64,000 nt of DNA from Antilocapra americana (GCA_007570785.1 ML661885.1:11892490-11956489); one strand, 5' to 3'; shown: positions 44,492 through 56,497, numbered from the stretch's first letter. A program made the numbers and translations. The notes: a model not told the origin generated them from the letters alone.

Positions 44492-44772
44492 CGGAGAAGG
44501 CTCAGGCACCCCACTCCACTACTCTTGCCTGGAAAATCCCATGGATGGAGGAGCCTGGTGGGCTGCAGTCCATGGGGTTGCTAAGAGTGGGACACAACTG
44601 AGCAACTTCACTTTCACTTTTCACTTTCATGCATTGGAGAAGGAAATGGCAACCCACTCCAGTGTTCTTGCCTGGAGAATCCCAAGGACGGCGGAGCCTG
44701 ATGGGCTGCCGTCTATGGGGTCACACAGAGTTGGACACAACTGAAGCGACTTAGCAGCAGCAGCAGCAGCAG
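44492..44772 (+). mobile_element. Bov-A2 dimeric SINE with 11-bp TSD
   Basis: Two plus-strand Bov-A monomers ('cggagaaggctcaggcaccc' and 'ggagaaggaaatggcaaccc') joined by 'cactttcacttttcactttc', ending in 'gaagcgacttag' and (CAG)7. TSD CTACATAAAAG at 44481-44491 and 44773-44783. Confidence 0.95.
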
Positions 44773-44783
44773 CTACATAAAAG

Positions 44784-45613
44784 TGAAATGGATATAAATG
44801 TGAATAACTCATTTCTCATATGATGAGGATACTAAATATACAAAGGAAAGGCTTTTTCATAGACATACAACTGCATGATTAAGAGGGACTGTTCTGAGAA
44901 TATGTCTGCCTGCCAACCAAACTGGCTCAAATAAAGCATATTGGGTTTATTCTTGTGGAGCGTAATCATATTGGGAAAGATGTTGCAAACAAAATATTGA
45001 CTACAATTTTTTAAAAATTTGTAAGTGTGATTGTGCAAATCAGTGAGTAATTTCCATTCTTTTATCTATTTTTAGATAAAAAATCTGCAGCTATAGAATG
45101 TTTCTCCATGACATTGTCATAGAATACACTATTTAAGATTTGCATTATGTCATCACTAAAGGTAATTTATTTCTTAAAAATACCATAAAATCTATTTAAG
45201 TTATTTCCTATCTCTCAATGTAATGAAAAGGGATTTCTAAAGGGATTTCAATGTATCCTTTCGAGTGTGTGTGTGTTTTATATTTTTGCATTTTCCCAGG
45301 AAGAAATGGAGACAGTGACTCTATTAATACCTTATGCTCATTATTCTGTTCTTGGTTTTGGTGATCATTTGAAATAAATGAAGGATTTTTGCTCAGCTCT
45401 CTCAGGCTGGTGCTTATTAAATAACAGCCCTCATCTGTCCTATATTGTTTTTACAGTTCAGTGATGAATAAATAGGATACCAGTTCTCACCAAAGTGACC
45501 TTTGGAAACTAATTTTGCCTCTTTCCAATTTATTTCTGCTAACGTTTAAAAAGAAAGAGAGACACTTTGATACTGATAAAAAGTTAAAGTTTATGTAGTC
45601 TTAATATACTGAT
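44784..45613. other. Unannotated AT-rich sequence
   Basis: Nothing recognised; a short TG repeat lies near 45,264-45,276. Confidence 0.4.
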
Positions 45614-45755
45614 TTGTTGTTGTTATTGTTTAGCCCCTAAGTTTTGTCCAACTCTTTGTGGTCCCTTGAACTGTAGCCTACCAGGCTCCTCTGTCTATGG
45701 AATTTCCTAGGCAAGCATACTGGAGTGGGCTGCCCTTTCCTTCTCCAGGAGATCA
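45614..45755 (-). mobile_element. Bov-tA fragment
   Basis: 'ttgtccaactctttgtggtc', 'ctaccaggctcctctgtc', 'ggagtgggctgccctttcc', 'ttctccaggagatcag'. The tRNA head is lost. Confidence 0.9.
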
Positions 45756-46189
45756 GATTCTCAAATATTTAAAGACAAAAAACCTGTCAACTCACCAGAA
45801 ACACAGGATACAATGAGTTACATGACTCTCTGACTGAACTGCTAAGTATTCTCAACTAAGATACTAAAAAGAACTAGGTATTAACATTCATATATTAAAA
45901 ATAAAACAGAGATAATTTATAACCTTTTCTCAGTTTTCCACAATGGTTTCACTTCACAATGCTGTAGCGTATCACAATTCGTTGATCTTATTCACATTCC
46001 TCCAGTTTTACTGGTAATTGTGTGTGTACACGTATGTCTAAGTAGTTATATACAGTATTATCACATACCTGAGTTCATGGATCTACCATCACAGTCAAGA
46101 TGCTGAACAGTCCTATCCTATCATCTGCCCCCTGCTGCTGTTTTCAAACCAAACCCCCCTCTCTTCTGTCCCTGCCTCCTCCTGCCTCG

Positions 46190-47640
46190 TGGCTACTCTC
46201 TGACCCCTGCCCCTAATCCCTGACAAGCACAGATCTCTTTCCATCTTGACAGTTTTATCATTTTAAAATGTTGTTTTAATGAACTCATACAGTGTGTAAA
46301 ATTTAGAGACTGATTTGTTTTGTGTTTGTGATTAGAGTGTTGCCTGGAGCAACCATCTGTTCCCTCTCTTTGCTCCACTATGGACGCACCAGAGTGTCAT
46401 CAACCATCACCTATCGAAGAGCACCTGCACTGGTTCCGGATCAGGGCTACTATGAATTAAGGTGGTGCAGTGGTAAAGAACCTGCCTGCCACTGCAGGAG
46501 CCGCAGGAGACACGGGTTCGATCCCTGGACCGGAAAGATCAACTGGAGGAGGAAACGGCAACTAACTCCACTATTCTTGCCTGGGGAAATCCCATGGACA
46601 GAGAAGCCTCTAGGGCTGCAGTCCATGGGGGTCACAAAGAGTTTCATATGACTGAGCGACTGAGCACACATGCAGGAACAATTGTGCACAGGTTTTTATG
46701 TAAATATGTTTTTCTTTCTCTGGGATAAATGTCCAGGAGTGCAATTGTTGGGCAAAAGATACCAGCCTATTTGATTTTATAAGAAAATTCCAAAGTTTTT
46801 TCCACATTAATCTACCATTTTACAGTCCCACCAGCAATATATAAGTGATTTAGTGTGTTACAATTGCCAGCATTTGGTGTTGTCACCCTTTTTTATTTCA
46901 ATCATTCTGCTAAGTTTGTAATAATATCTATATGTGGTCTGGCTTTGCATGTACCTGATAGTGAGATTGGCATCTTTTCATATGCTTATTTGCCATCTGT
47001 GTATTCTCTTCAATGAAATGTCTGTTCATGACCCTTGCCAATTATCTAGTTAGATAATTTGTTTTCTTACTGTTGACTTTTGAGAGTTCTTTGTATTATC
47101 TAGCTAGTCCCTAGCTAGATATAGTTTTCAAACATTTTTTTACCAGTCTGTTGTTTTTTTAATCTGATTTACTAGATTTGATTCATCATTTTTCCTTTTA
47201 TGAATTCAGTCTAGAAACTCTGTACCTAGTTCTAGATCTCAAATATTTTTAACTTTTTTTCTATAAATTTTCTAGCTTTACATTTTACATTGAAACCCAT
47301 GATCCACTTTAAGCTAATTTTTGTTAAGAAGTGTGAGCTTATTTGATGAAAAGGCTATCCCACTTCATTGAATTGCCTTTGCATCTTCATTAAATATCAG
47401 TTAAGCATATTTGTGTGGTTTGATTGCTGGTTCTCTATTCTGTTCCATGGCTACATGTGTTTATCTTATAATACCATACTATCTTAATTACTGCAACTCC
47501 ACAGTAAGTCTTCATATCAGATAGAGTAATACTTCAAAATTTAGTATTATTTGGCATGATTTTTTTTAGCTATTCTGGAATCTGTGCCTTTTTATATAAA
47601 TTTTAGAATGTGCATGTCTATATCAAGAAACTGCTTTGTT
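46190..47640 (-). mobile_element. Old L1 (ORF2 end plus 3' UTR), interrupted by Bov-tA
   Basis: Antisense L1M phrases in order: 'tttccatcttgacagtttta', 'gggataaatgtccaggagtg', 'cagtcccaccagcaatata', 'gccagcatttggtgttgtc', 'tttgccatctgtgtattctc', 'aaatgtctgttcatgaccc', 'ttgagagttctttgtatta', 'ttgaaaaggctatccc'-like, 'ttctctattctgttccatgg', 'aaattttagaatgtgcatgtc'. A Bov-tA sits at 46461-46670. Confidence 0.85.
46461..46670 (+). mobile_element. Bov-tA SINE inside old L1
   Basis: 'ggtggtgcagtggtaaagaa', 'gacacgggttcgatccctgg', 'ggagaaacggcaac'-like wording ('aggaggaaacggcaacta'), tail 'atgactgagcgactgagc'. A small duplication gives 'gcaggagccgcaggagac'. Confidence 0.93.
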
Positions 47641-49823
47641 ATGTTTGAATGATAGTATTATTCTATCCTTACACTTTCAACCTACTGTACTGTCATATTT
47701 GAAGTCAGTTTTTTATAGATGCCGTATTATAATCCACTCCACCTGTCTGTCTTTTCATTAGTTTATTTATACTTTGATTGGTATATATAATATGGCATTT
47801 TATTTGTTTTCTCTGTTCTTCTGTTTGTCATTTCTTTATTACTCTTTTTCCTTTACAATGCATTACTTCAACATTTTGAGGATTCCATCATGATTTTTCT
47901 AGTGTTTTGAGTGTTTTTCTGTGTATAGTTTTCAAAGTGGTTACACACATGTGTGACTTATCACTCTACTGTATCAACATTTTACCACTTCCACTTATGA
48001 ATAAATTTAAATTCCATTAAAGCCCGTTAAGAATAAATGACTAAATGTGTACATGAATTATGCATTTATAAGAGGAAGAAAGGATAGGTCATACAACAGA
48101 TTCTACTAAATTCTCTCACCAAATAACTGGTGACAAATCTTGACCTTCCTGCCTGAGGTGGGTCCCTTGCTCATTCTCTATCCTTTCCTTTTTTCCAGTC
48201 ATTATTGTTCTTCCATTAGGCACTGTTGGAAATTTGTGTTTCTTTTCAGAACCCTTATTACTAATCATAAAGGGTGTTGACAAATCAATTTACTGAAAAA
48301 TCATAAACAATTTATTTCCTCTCCAAATTTCTTTCCATTCAATACACATAGTTTGCTTCTGACTGCCTGCTTGATTTCTTAACAGAGAAGGCATTTATTC
48401 ATTTTTAGACAAATATTATTGAGACTCAGTTGTGTGCCAGACAATGTTCTGTGCATTTCTCTCTGTGTTGAATGCTCTGTACAGTTCTTCCTGGCAACTG
48501 TGTTCACTCTATGGGATCAATATTCCCTGAAAGGTCAGTATTTTCCACATGCTCTATTGATGGGAGTCCTTTCATAAGGGGAAAAAATCATTTCCAGCCC
48601 AGAGTATATGATGAAAATAGAATGTCCCATTTTCCAAAAACATTAACAGCCTGACACTTTCAGTGTATACCATTAAATAAACTCCTGGAAACACTGAGCA
48701 ATGTACATTATTATTTCTTCATATCTAAGAGACATCTGTTGTAGTTTTGTTAGGTTTATTTAAGAACAAAAATAAAATTGAATAACCCACATATTAAGAA
48801 ATACAGGTTAGAGAGTGCAGAAAACATTGATGTAGAAGTAAATTTGGAGAAGAAATAAAAATTAAAACAGGAGCCCTTTCCCAATGGCTGTCTTGATCTT
48901 ATGTCACACATCCTAGATCATCTGAGTTCTGTTTCCCTAACAAGATACCTTTCGGGCTACCAAGCTACTTCTGGTTTGCTGATGCTATAAAAATTTAACT
49001 GTGCCTACAGAGCAACTTCTGAAGATAAATAGACATTTTCTCTTAGAGGATAAGCAGGGACTATATTAAACTGTAACCAGTATTCAAGTCTACCAACTGG
49101 CTGGTTGGTAACTAATACATTGCAATTATTTTAACTTTATATGATAAATATGTGTATTATACAAGTCTCTCTCATAGCCTCCTATAGCAGGAAAAGCTTT
49201 TTCCTCAGTTGTGCATATGCCTGAGTTCAGGTTTAAGTCTGTGGATGGATACATTATAGAATGCTGGAGTGGGTCCTTACATCCTCAGCACATATGGGGC
49301 ATGCTTTTAGTGTTTATTTTGCTCCACCTGATTCAGGGCAAATTTATTTCCCATCTCAAGTATAAATGGATTATGCGAATAATAAATGACCAATAACAAT
49401 AAAATATACTCTAAATTTCATATAAGTAGCAGAAGACTTACAGAGAAAGTAAATTCATTCATTCATCTTAAATAAAAATATTATTTGAGAGACTGATATA
49501 TGCCAGTCTAGAGTCTGGAGATTCAGTAGAGATGAGATAAAGTCCTCAAGTTCATAAAGCATGCACTCTAGAACTATCAGATTATAAACAAAGCAATCAA
49601 TACACAAGATACTCACAGACTGTGATGAGTGTCACAAGTAAGAGGAGAAGGTGGGGATACGGAGTGGCCAGAGGAGGATATTTTTGCTTGAATGATCAGG
49701 GACCTCATCAGCAGCATTTGCACAGCATCCCGACAAACAAGCTTCCAACATTTGTGTGAACAACTGCACAAGATTCTGAGCAACCTTCTGTCCCAAAATG
49801 ACCCTTTCTGTTTTTAAACAGAT
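47641..49823. other. Mostly unannotated sequence with worn old repeats
   Basis: 47,650-47,950 may continue the old antisense L1. 48,395-48,540 resembles a worn MIR-type element ('gtgtgccagacaatgttctg'). No gene seen. Confidence 0.35.
49455..49730 (+). mobile_element. Ancient mammal-wide repeat (family not assigned)
   Basis: 'cattcattcatcttaaataa', 'atatgccagtctagag', 'aagcatgcactctagaac', 'gtgatgagtgtcacaag' follow the same pattern as the copies at 36.75 and 55.4 kb. Confidence 0.45.
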
Positions 49824-50043
49824 CTGTTGCTGTGCTGGGCTTAGTCACTCAGTCGTGTCTGACTCTTTGCGACCCCATGAACTATAGCCAGCCAGGCTCC
49901 TCTCTCCATGGAATTTTCCAGGCAAGAATACTGGAGTGGGTTGCTATGCACTCCTCCAGGGGATTTTCCCAATCCAGGGATTGAACCCAGGTCTCCCGCA
50001 CTGCAGGTAGATTCTTTACCATCATAGCCACCAGGGAAGCCCC
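49824..50043 (-). mobile_element. Bov-tA SINE with 8-bp TSD
   Basis: 'gtcactcagtcgtgtctgac', 'gccaggctcctctctccatg', 'gggattgaacccaggtctcc', ending 'agccaccagggaagcccc'. Flanked by AAACAGAT at 49816-49823 and 50044-50051. Confidence 0.95.
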
Positions 50044-50844
50044 AAACAGATTTATTATTTAACTCTAATTTATTTAGCCTTTCATTTAATATGAATGCAT
50101 AATAAGTATCAAAGACAAGCTTTTAAATGCTGATAGCCATATTTTTCTGTGCCATTTAAAAATAAAGTATCCCTTTCTCATTGACTTATGATGCTTTCTT
50201 CATCATAACATTACACAGTGTAGATTTTTAAGGGGTAATGATATTTAACTCTTTAATTATCAGGAATATACATTGGTATAAGGTTGAGTATCTAACTATC
50301 CCCCTTCTGCTACACACTCTTGGGTCCTGTCTGTTGATGCCACTTCATCATGATTCAAACACTTTTGAATAATATTCCCATTTCTGTTTCAATAATTCTC
50401 ATTTGTATAGACTTACAAATAAAGTTGTCTATTTACTGTTCTGGATTATTCTTCCCCAGTTTTGGTGTCAGGATTCTATCAACTTCATAAAATTAATAAA
50501 GCATTTTTACTGGAATATAGTTGCTTTTATTGGAGTGTGTTGTGTTAGTTTATACTGTACATCAAAACGGATCCCCACACATACACATACCTTCGCTCTT
50601 ATGAACTTTCTTCCCATTCAGGCCATCAGAATGCCTTAAGTAAAGTTCCCCGTGCTATACAGTATGTTTTCATTAGTTATCTATTTTACACATATTATCA
50701 ATAGAGTATGTATGTCAATCCCAATCTCTCAATTTCTCCTACCTGTTCCTTTCCCCCTTGGTATCCATCCATTTGTTCTCTACCTCTGTGTCTCTATTTC
50801 TGCTTTGATTTTGACTTTGCAAATAGAATCATCTATACCATTTT

Positions 50845-52418
50845 CCAGAAGATATTAAGAAGAGGTGGCAGGAATATACAGAAGAACTGTACATAAAAGA
50901 TCTTCACGAGCCAAGTAACCATGATGGTGTGATCACTCACCTAGAGCCAGACATCCTGGAATGTGAAGTCAAGTGGGCCTTAGGAAGCTAAGGACAAAGC
51001 TAATGAAGGTGATGGAATTCCAGTTGAGCTATTTCAAATCCTACAAGATGATGCTGTGAAAGTGCTGCACTCAATATGCCAGCAAATTTGGAAAACTCAG
51101 CAGTGGCCAGAAGACTGGAAAAGGTCAGTTTTCATTCCAATCCCAAAGAAAGGCAATGATAAAGAATGCTCAAACTACCACACAGTTGCACTCATCTCAC
51201 ACACTAGTAAAGTAATGCTCAAAATTCTCCAAGCTGGGCTTCAGCCATACGTGAACCATGAACTTCCAGATGTTCAAGCTGGCTTTAGAAAAGGCAGAGG
51301 AACCAGGTCCACTGGATGATCGAAAAAGCACAAGAGTTCCAGAAAATCATCTATTTCTGCTTTATTGACTATACCTAAGCCTTTGACTGTGTGGATCACA
51401 ATAAACTGTTGAAAATTCTGAAAGAGATGGGAATACGAGACCACTTGACCTGTCTCTTGAGAAACCTGTATGCAGGTCAAGAAGCAACAGTTAGAACTGG
51501 ACATGGAACAACAGACTGGTTCCAAATAGGAAAAGGAGTATGTCAAGGCTGTATATTGTCACCCTGCTTATTTAACTTATATGCAGAGTACATCATGAGA
51601 AACACTGAGCTGGAAGAAGCACAAGCTGGAATCAAGATATCCAGGATAAACATCAGTAACCTCATATATGCCGATGACACAACCCTTATGGCAGAAAGTG
51701 AAGAAGAACTAAAAAGCCTCTTGATGAAAGTGAAAGAGGAGAGCTCAACATTCAGAAAACTAAGATCATGGAATTCTGTCCCATTGCTTCATGGCAAATA
51801 GATGGGGAAACAGTGACAGACTTTACTTTTGGGGACTCCAAAACCACTGCAGATGGTGATTGCAGCCATGAAAGTCAAAGACTCTTATTCCTTGGAAGGA
51901 AAGTTACAACCAACCTAGACAGCATATTAAAAAGCAGAGACATTACTTTGCCAACAAAAGTCCGTCTAGTCAAGGCTATGGTTTTTCCAGTAGTCATGTA
52001 TGGATGTGAGAGTTGCACCGTGAAGAAAGCTGAGCACTGAAGAACTGATGCTTTTGAAGTGTGGTGTTGGAGAAGACTCTTGAGAGTCCCTTGGACAGCA
52101 AGGAGATCCAACCAGTCCATCCTAAAGGAGATCAGTCCTGGGTGTTCATTGGAAGGACTGATGTTGAAGCTGAAACTCCAATACTGTGCCCACCTTATGC
52201 GAAGTGTTGACTCATTGGAAAAGATCCTGATGCTGGGAAGGATTGGTGGCAGGAGGAGAAGGGGATGACAGAGGATGAGATGGCTGGATGGCATCACCAA
52301 CTTGATGGAGATGAGTTTGGGTAAACTCTGGGAGTTGGTAACAGACAGGGAGGCCTGGAATGCTGCGATTCACAGGGTTGCAAAGAGTCAGACATGACTG
52401 GGCGACTGAACTGAACTG
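50845..52418 (+). mobile_element. BovB LINE, 5'-truncated 1.57 kb, 10-bp TSD
   Basis: It runs from 'aagatattaagaagaggtgg' in ORF2 to the canonical end 'gactgaactgaactga'. TSD ATACCATTTT at 50835-50844 and 52419-52428, the right copy partly sharing the tail. Inserted in the sense opposite to the host L1. Confidence 0.96.
50870..52400 (+). pseudogene. Broken BovB ORF2 (reverse transcriptase)
   Basis: The RT domain can be followed through several frames. Lead-in 'HSICQQIWKTQQWPEDWKRS' lies in the frame starting at 51056 and 'IPIPKKGN' follows. After about 22 missing bases near 51,305-51,320 the frame changes. An in-frame stop falls in the motif-A region (FIDYT-stop-AFD, ~51,366-51,385). The frame from 51391 carries 'QGCILSPCLFNLY' and intact motif C Tyr-Ala-Asp-Asp at 51667-51678. 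About 19 further bases are missing near 51,745. The C-terminal part (51768-52268) includes 'VMYGCESCT' and the basic GGRRRRG. Stops and frameshifts prevent a working enzyme. Confidence 0.93.
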
Positions 52419-52690
52419 ATACCATTTTTCTCTATTTCACATATATGTATTAATATATGATATTTGTTTTTCTCTCTGACTTATTTTACTCCTTATTACA
52501 CTAAATCTATCCCCATTTCTACAAATAACTCAATTTCATTCCCTTTTTATGGCTGAGTAATATTCCATTGTACATATCTACCACATCTTCTTTATCCATT
52601 TCTCTGTTAATAGACATTTAGGTTGCTTCCAGGTCCTGGCTATTGTAAATAGTGATGCCATTCTTCTATATCTTGGAACAGTTTTCATAG

Positions 52691-53084
52691 TAGATAAATC
52701 TTTGTGATTTCAATTTCTTCTTTGTCATTTAATAAATAAATTGAGAGTAGTCTAATGAGAGACTTCTCTAAATGAAATTTTGTATATACTTTTTCATTAT
52801 TTCTTCTGTGATTATCAGTTAATTCAGGCCTCTAACTATTCCTGAGTCAGCTTTAATAATTTATATATCTTCATAAATAAATGTTCTATTTCTTATGGAT
52901 TTTCAAATACATTACCATAGGATTACAAGTACAATAATCACATTTTGTCTCTTTTATTAATCTCTTTAAAATATTTCTCAATTTGTATTAAATTTTTGTC
53001 CTCTTAAAACACTTCACCAGAAAGTTGCCTTATCCTGCTTGTTTTGAAGAAATGAAAGGTTTCTGAATCTATCTGTAGTAACTT
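52691..53084. other. Unannotated AT-rich sequence
   Basis: Nothing recognised. Confidence 0.4.
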
Positions 53085-53640
53085 TTGTTGCAGCTCTAAC
53101 AAATTACCACAAAGTTATGACAACCATTTTACAGGTTTCCTTGGTTTTATGTTTGGATTTACATTTTACAGTTCTGTTAGGTCAGAAATGACACAGATCT
53201 CCCTGGACCAAAATCGAGGTGTTGGCAGGACTGCCCTCCTTCCTGAAGGCTCTAGGGGTGATTCCATTTCCTTGCCTTTTCTGTCTTCAAGAGTTTACGT
53301 CCAGTGTGTGTCTTGTGGTTCCATTTGTCCTCCTTCAAGGCCAGAAGCGATGGGTGGAGTTCTCACACCGCATGGCTCTGACCTTCTGTAGTCACATCAT
53401 CCTCTGATTCTGTCTCCTCTTTTGGCTCTCTCTGCCCACTTCAAGGAACCTTGTGATTGCATTGGGCCCATCCAGGTTATACCCAATAATGTTTCTATTT
53501 TAAAACCACCTAATTAGCAACTTCAATTCTCTCTGCTACCTTAATTCCCCTTTGCCTTGTAACCTAAAAATTCAGTCTCCAAGGATTTGGCTGTGGACAT
53601 CCAGGAGGGATGGGGAAACACATTATTCTGTCTACCAAGA
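53085..53640 (-). mobile_element. MLT1-type (ERVL-MaLR) LTR
   Basis: Antisense LTR: 'gctctaacaaattaccacaa', 'ttttacagttctgttaggtc', 'aaaatcgaggtgttggcagg', 'ggctctaggggtgattcc', 'ccttgtgattgcattgggcc', 'gacatccaggagggatgg', 'cattattctgtctacc'. Full order of an MLT1-class LTR. Ancient and non-coding. Confidence 0.8.
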
Positions 53641-54572
53641 TATCAATTAAACCTTTGGGTTTTTTCATAATTTTTCTGCTTTTATTTTTATTCTTTCTCC
53701 TGGCTTTCTAGATGTAATTTTATTGCCATTTAAAAAGTTTCAGTTGAGGAGTCACTCAGTTCTCCTGAGTTTCTCCCATGTATGCACGTTATTAAACATT
53801 GTGTGATTTTCTCCTATTGATCCATCCTATGTCCATTTAATTCTTAGACCAACCAGAAGAACCTAGAATGGTAGAAAAAAATATCTTCCTCCCTGACAGT
53901 TTTCAATAAAGGATGAAATACAGCTTTACTGGCTAGACATTCCTGGCTCCAAGGCTGCTACAGTTAACAGATCTTGAGACACCTGAGAAAAGCCAGTAGA
54001 AGGTAGGAGTGCTTACCATGTCGGCTAGCCTCCTGAGTCTCCGCCTGCAGGGTCTGTTGGAGGCAAGAGTGGTATAAATTTTTCTCTTTTCTAAAATTAG
54101 GTGAGCAGTAAAAAATACTTTTAGGGCCAGATCCTTGGACTTGACAGCTCTTGGGGAACTTCGATAGAGTATTCTTTAACCCCCATAGATGGTCACTTTC
54201 TCTTTGTCTGCTGTCATAAGTAGGAAACCATTGGTCTGATTAGGGTTTCCTTTCATTTTGAGAGTTTGGTCTGTTGAACAGTGAGAAAATTCTCTCTGCC
54301 ATCTTGAAGGCACATACTGGTGAACATGTGGCAGCCTGGGATTCCAAGCAGTCTGTCCAGTCACGCCGACTCTCAGGGAAGTTTGTCATAAGATATGTCA
54401 GTCCATAAAGGGCTCTGTCATCTCAACCTTTGTCACTTATTAGTGATGCAACAAAAGGTCTTTGTTTTCTTAGATTATGCTTGGGAGGGGACCATCTGGA
54501 TCTTGTGAGGTCTGCATCTTTTGCACTCTTGTGGGAATGTCTTTCATCAGTTTGAGTCACTATTAAAATCCT
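53641..54572. other. Unannotated sequence
   Basis: Nothing recognised. Confidence 0.4.
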
Positions 54573-54774
54573 GTTGTGTTAGTCATTTAGTCATGTCCAA
54601 CTCTTTGAGACTTCATGAAATGTAACCTGCCAGGCTCCTCTGTCCAGGGAATTCTCTAGGCAAGAATACTGCAGTCAGTTGCCATTCTCTTCTCCAGGAG
54701 ATCTTCCTGACCCTGGGCTTGAACTCAGGTCTCCTGCAGTGCAGGCAAATTCTTTACTATCTGAGCCACCAGCC
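54573..54774 (-). mobile_element. Bov-tA SINE
   Basis: 'gttagtcatttagtcatgtcc', 'ctgccaggctcctctgtcc', 'gagatcttcctgaccctggg', ending 'ctgagccaccagcc'. Confidence 0.93.
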
Positions 54775-54937
54775 ACTATCTGATCATTTGAACTGGAAAA
54801 ACTTCTAAACTGGCAAACTTTTAGAGTGTTCTTATCTCAAACAATTACACCTATTTTAATTGGTTTGCAGAATTCGCCCAAAGGCTTCAAAATTCCAAAC
54901 TAGCTTGATTGAAGGATTTGTTGTAAAAGGTTAATGA

Positions 54938-55273
54938 AAGGACTTCCTTGGTGGTCCAGAAGTTAAGAATCCACCTGCCAATGAAGAGAACAAGGGTTCA
55001 ATCCCTGATTTGGGAAGATCCTACATGCCACAGAGCAACTAAACCCATACACCACTACTGAGCCCACTCTCTACAGCCGAGGGGCTGCAACTATTGAAGC
55101 CTATGTGCATAGAGACCATGCTTTGCAATAAGAGAAGACACTGCAATAAGAAGCCTGAGCACCATGACTAGAGAGTAGCCCCTGCTCACCACGACTAGAG
55201 AAAGTCCATGCACAGCAATGAAGACACACTGTAGCCAAAAATAAATGAATAAATAAGTAAAAATTTTTTTAAA
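54938..55273 (+). mobile_element. CHR-type SINE, full length, 8-bp TSD
   Basis: 'aggacttccttggtggtcc', 'gggttcaatccctgatttg', 'ccacagagcaactaaaccc', 'caataagagaagacactgc', 'gaagacacactgtagcc' and an AAATGAATAAATAA tail. TSD GTTAATGA at 54930-54937 and 55274-55281. Confidence 0.94.
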
Positions 55274-55364
55274 GTTAATGATAGATTTAAAATATAAAGG
55301 CTAACTAAAATAAAAGACCAAGACTACCCTTCTTTATTTGAAGACTGATTCTAATACTCCTCTT

Positions 55365-55780
55365 TAATGCACAATTTTAGATGCTGAACATGCAGACATG
55401 GTCTCATGGAATTTACATTCCAGTGAAGAAAGGTAGACCAATAAATGTGAAAAACAATGTAAGTTAGTGATAAGAACTATGAAGAAAATGAGATAGGGAC
55501 ATGCCAGTGGCTGGAGAGCCAGGGAAGCTACTGTTGCTGGAATGTTTAGGAAAAGTCTAAGAAAGAGTGTAACATGAAAGATGAGAGCAAACCAAAGAGA
55601 AGAACATAACCATATGAAAATCAGCAAAAATACTACCCAGGGAGCAGTAAAAGCAAAAGACTATGTCCTAAGACACAAATCAATTTTCCTTTTGAAGACC
55701 AGGAAGGACAGGAGAGTTAGTATGTACCTACGAAAGACAAGAGCAGTAACAGATAAAGGCGAAGGGAAGTGTGGGACAAC
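55365..55780 (-). mobile_element. Ancient mammal-wide repeat (family not assigned)
   Basis: 'catggaatttacattccag', 'agtgataagaactatgaag', 'acccagggagcagtaaaagc' resemble the same old repeat as at 36.75 and 49.45 kb, in a longer version. Orientation is uncertain. Confidence 0.4.
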
Positions 55781-56345
55781 CTGAGAGGTTAGGGTTGACA
55801 TATAAACACCACCTAAAGGAAATCAACCCTGAATATTCATCTGAAGAACTGATCTTGAAGCTGAAGCTCCAATATTTTGGCCTCCTGATGTAAAAAGCTG
55901 ACTCGTTGGAAAAGACCCTGATGCTGGGAAAGATTTAGGGCAGGAGGAGAAGAGGGTGATAGAGGATGAGATGGTTGAATGGCATCATAAACGCAATGGT
56001 CATGAGTTTGAGCAAGCTCCAGGATATAGTGAAGGAACAGGGAAGCCTGGCATGCTGCAGTCCATAGGGTCAGAGGGAGTCAAAAATGACTGAGTGGCTA
56101 AACAACAACAGATATATACTACCATGTATAAAATAGGTAGCTAGTGGGAAGCTGCTTTATAGCAGAGGGAGTTCAGCTCGGTTCTCTGTGATAATCTGTA
56201 TGGGTGGATTGTGGGGTGCAGGCTTGAGAGGGAGGGGAAATATGTACACATGTAGCTGATTCACACTGTTGTACAGCAGAATCACAACACTAAAGCAATT
56301 AATTATACTCCAATTTTTTTTAAAGAAAAAAATATAGGTGTAGAA
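55781..56345 (+). mobile_element. Cetartiodactyl L1 3' UTR, split by BovB
   Basis: 'ttagggttgacatataaaca' before the BovB, and 'ctaccatgtataaaatagg', 'tagctagtgggaagctgc', 'cagctcggttctctgtgat', 'gtagctgattcacactgttg', 'aattatactccaatttttt' after it form one L1 tail. Confidence 0.85.
55804..56109 (+). mobile_element. BovB LINE 3' tail inside L1
   Basis: 'cctaaaggaaatcaaccctg', 'cgttggaaaagaccctgatg', 'gggcaggaggagaag', 'gagatggttgaatggcatc', ending 'atgactgagtggctaaac' and (CAA)n. Approximate target duplication ATATAAACACCA / ATATATACTACCA around it. Confidence 0.92.
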
Positions 56346-56497
56346 CTGAAAAAAAAAAAAAAGATAAAAAGATTGGTAAGAGATAAAACTACCAGGGCGG
56401 GAAATGAGAATGAGTCTGAAAAGCCCAAGGAGAGACAGAAAGAGAACTTGACTGGAGCCTGATAATGAAGAGGGAGGTTGATAGAGGACCAGAGTCT

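Larger units (their letters stand above)
50490..52690 (-). mobile_element. L1 3' end, split by a BovB insertion
   Basis: Antisense L1 3' UTR on the left: 'actggaatatagttgctttt', 'ccccgtgctatacagtatg', 'tcattagttatctatttta'. On the right (52,429 on): 'ctctctgacttattttactc', 'gctgagtaatattccattgt', 'tcttctttatccatttctc', 'ggttgcttccaggtcctgg'. The two parts are collinear once the BovB is removed. Confidence 0.9.

Noticed and set aside
47641..48010. Continuation of the antisense L1 past 47.64 kb
   Set aside because: Wording is only loosely L1-like and could be other T-rich sequence, so it was left unassigned.
51875..52300. 141-codon minus-strand open frame
   Set aside because: It is the antisense of the BovB C-terminal region and has the repeated wording seen in every other BovB tail here.
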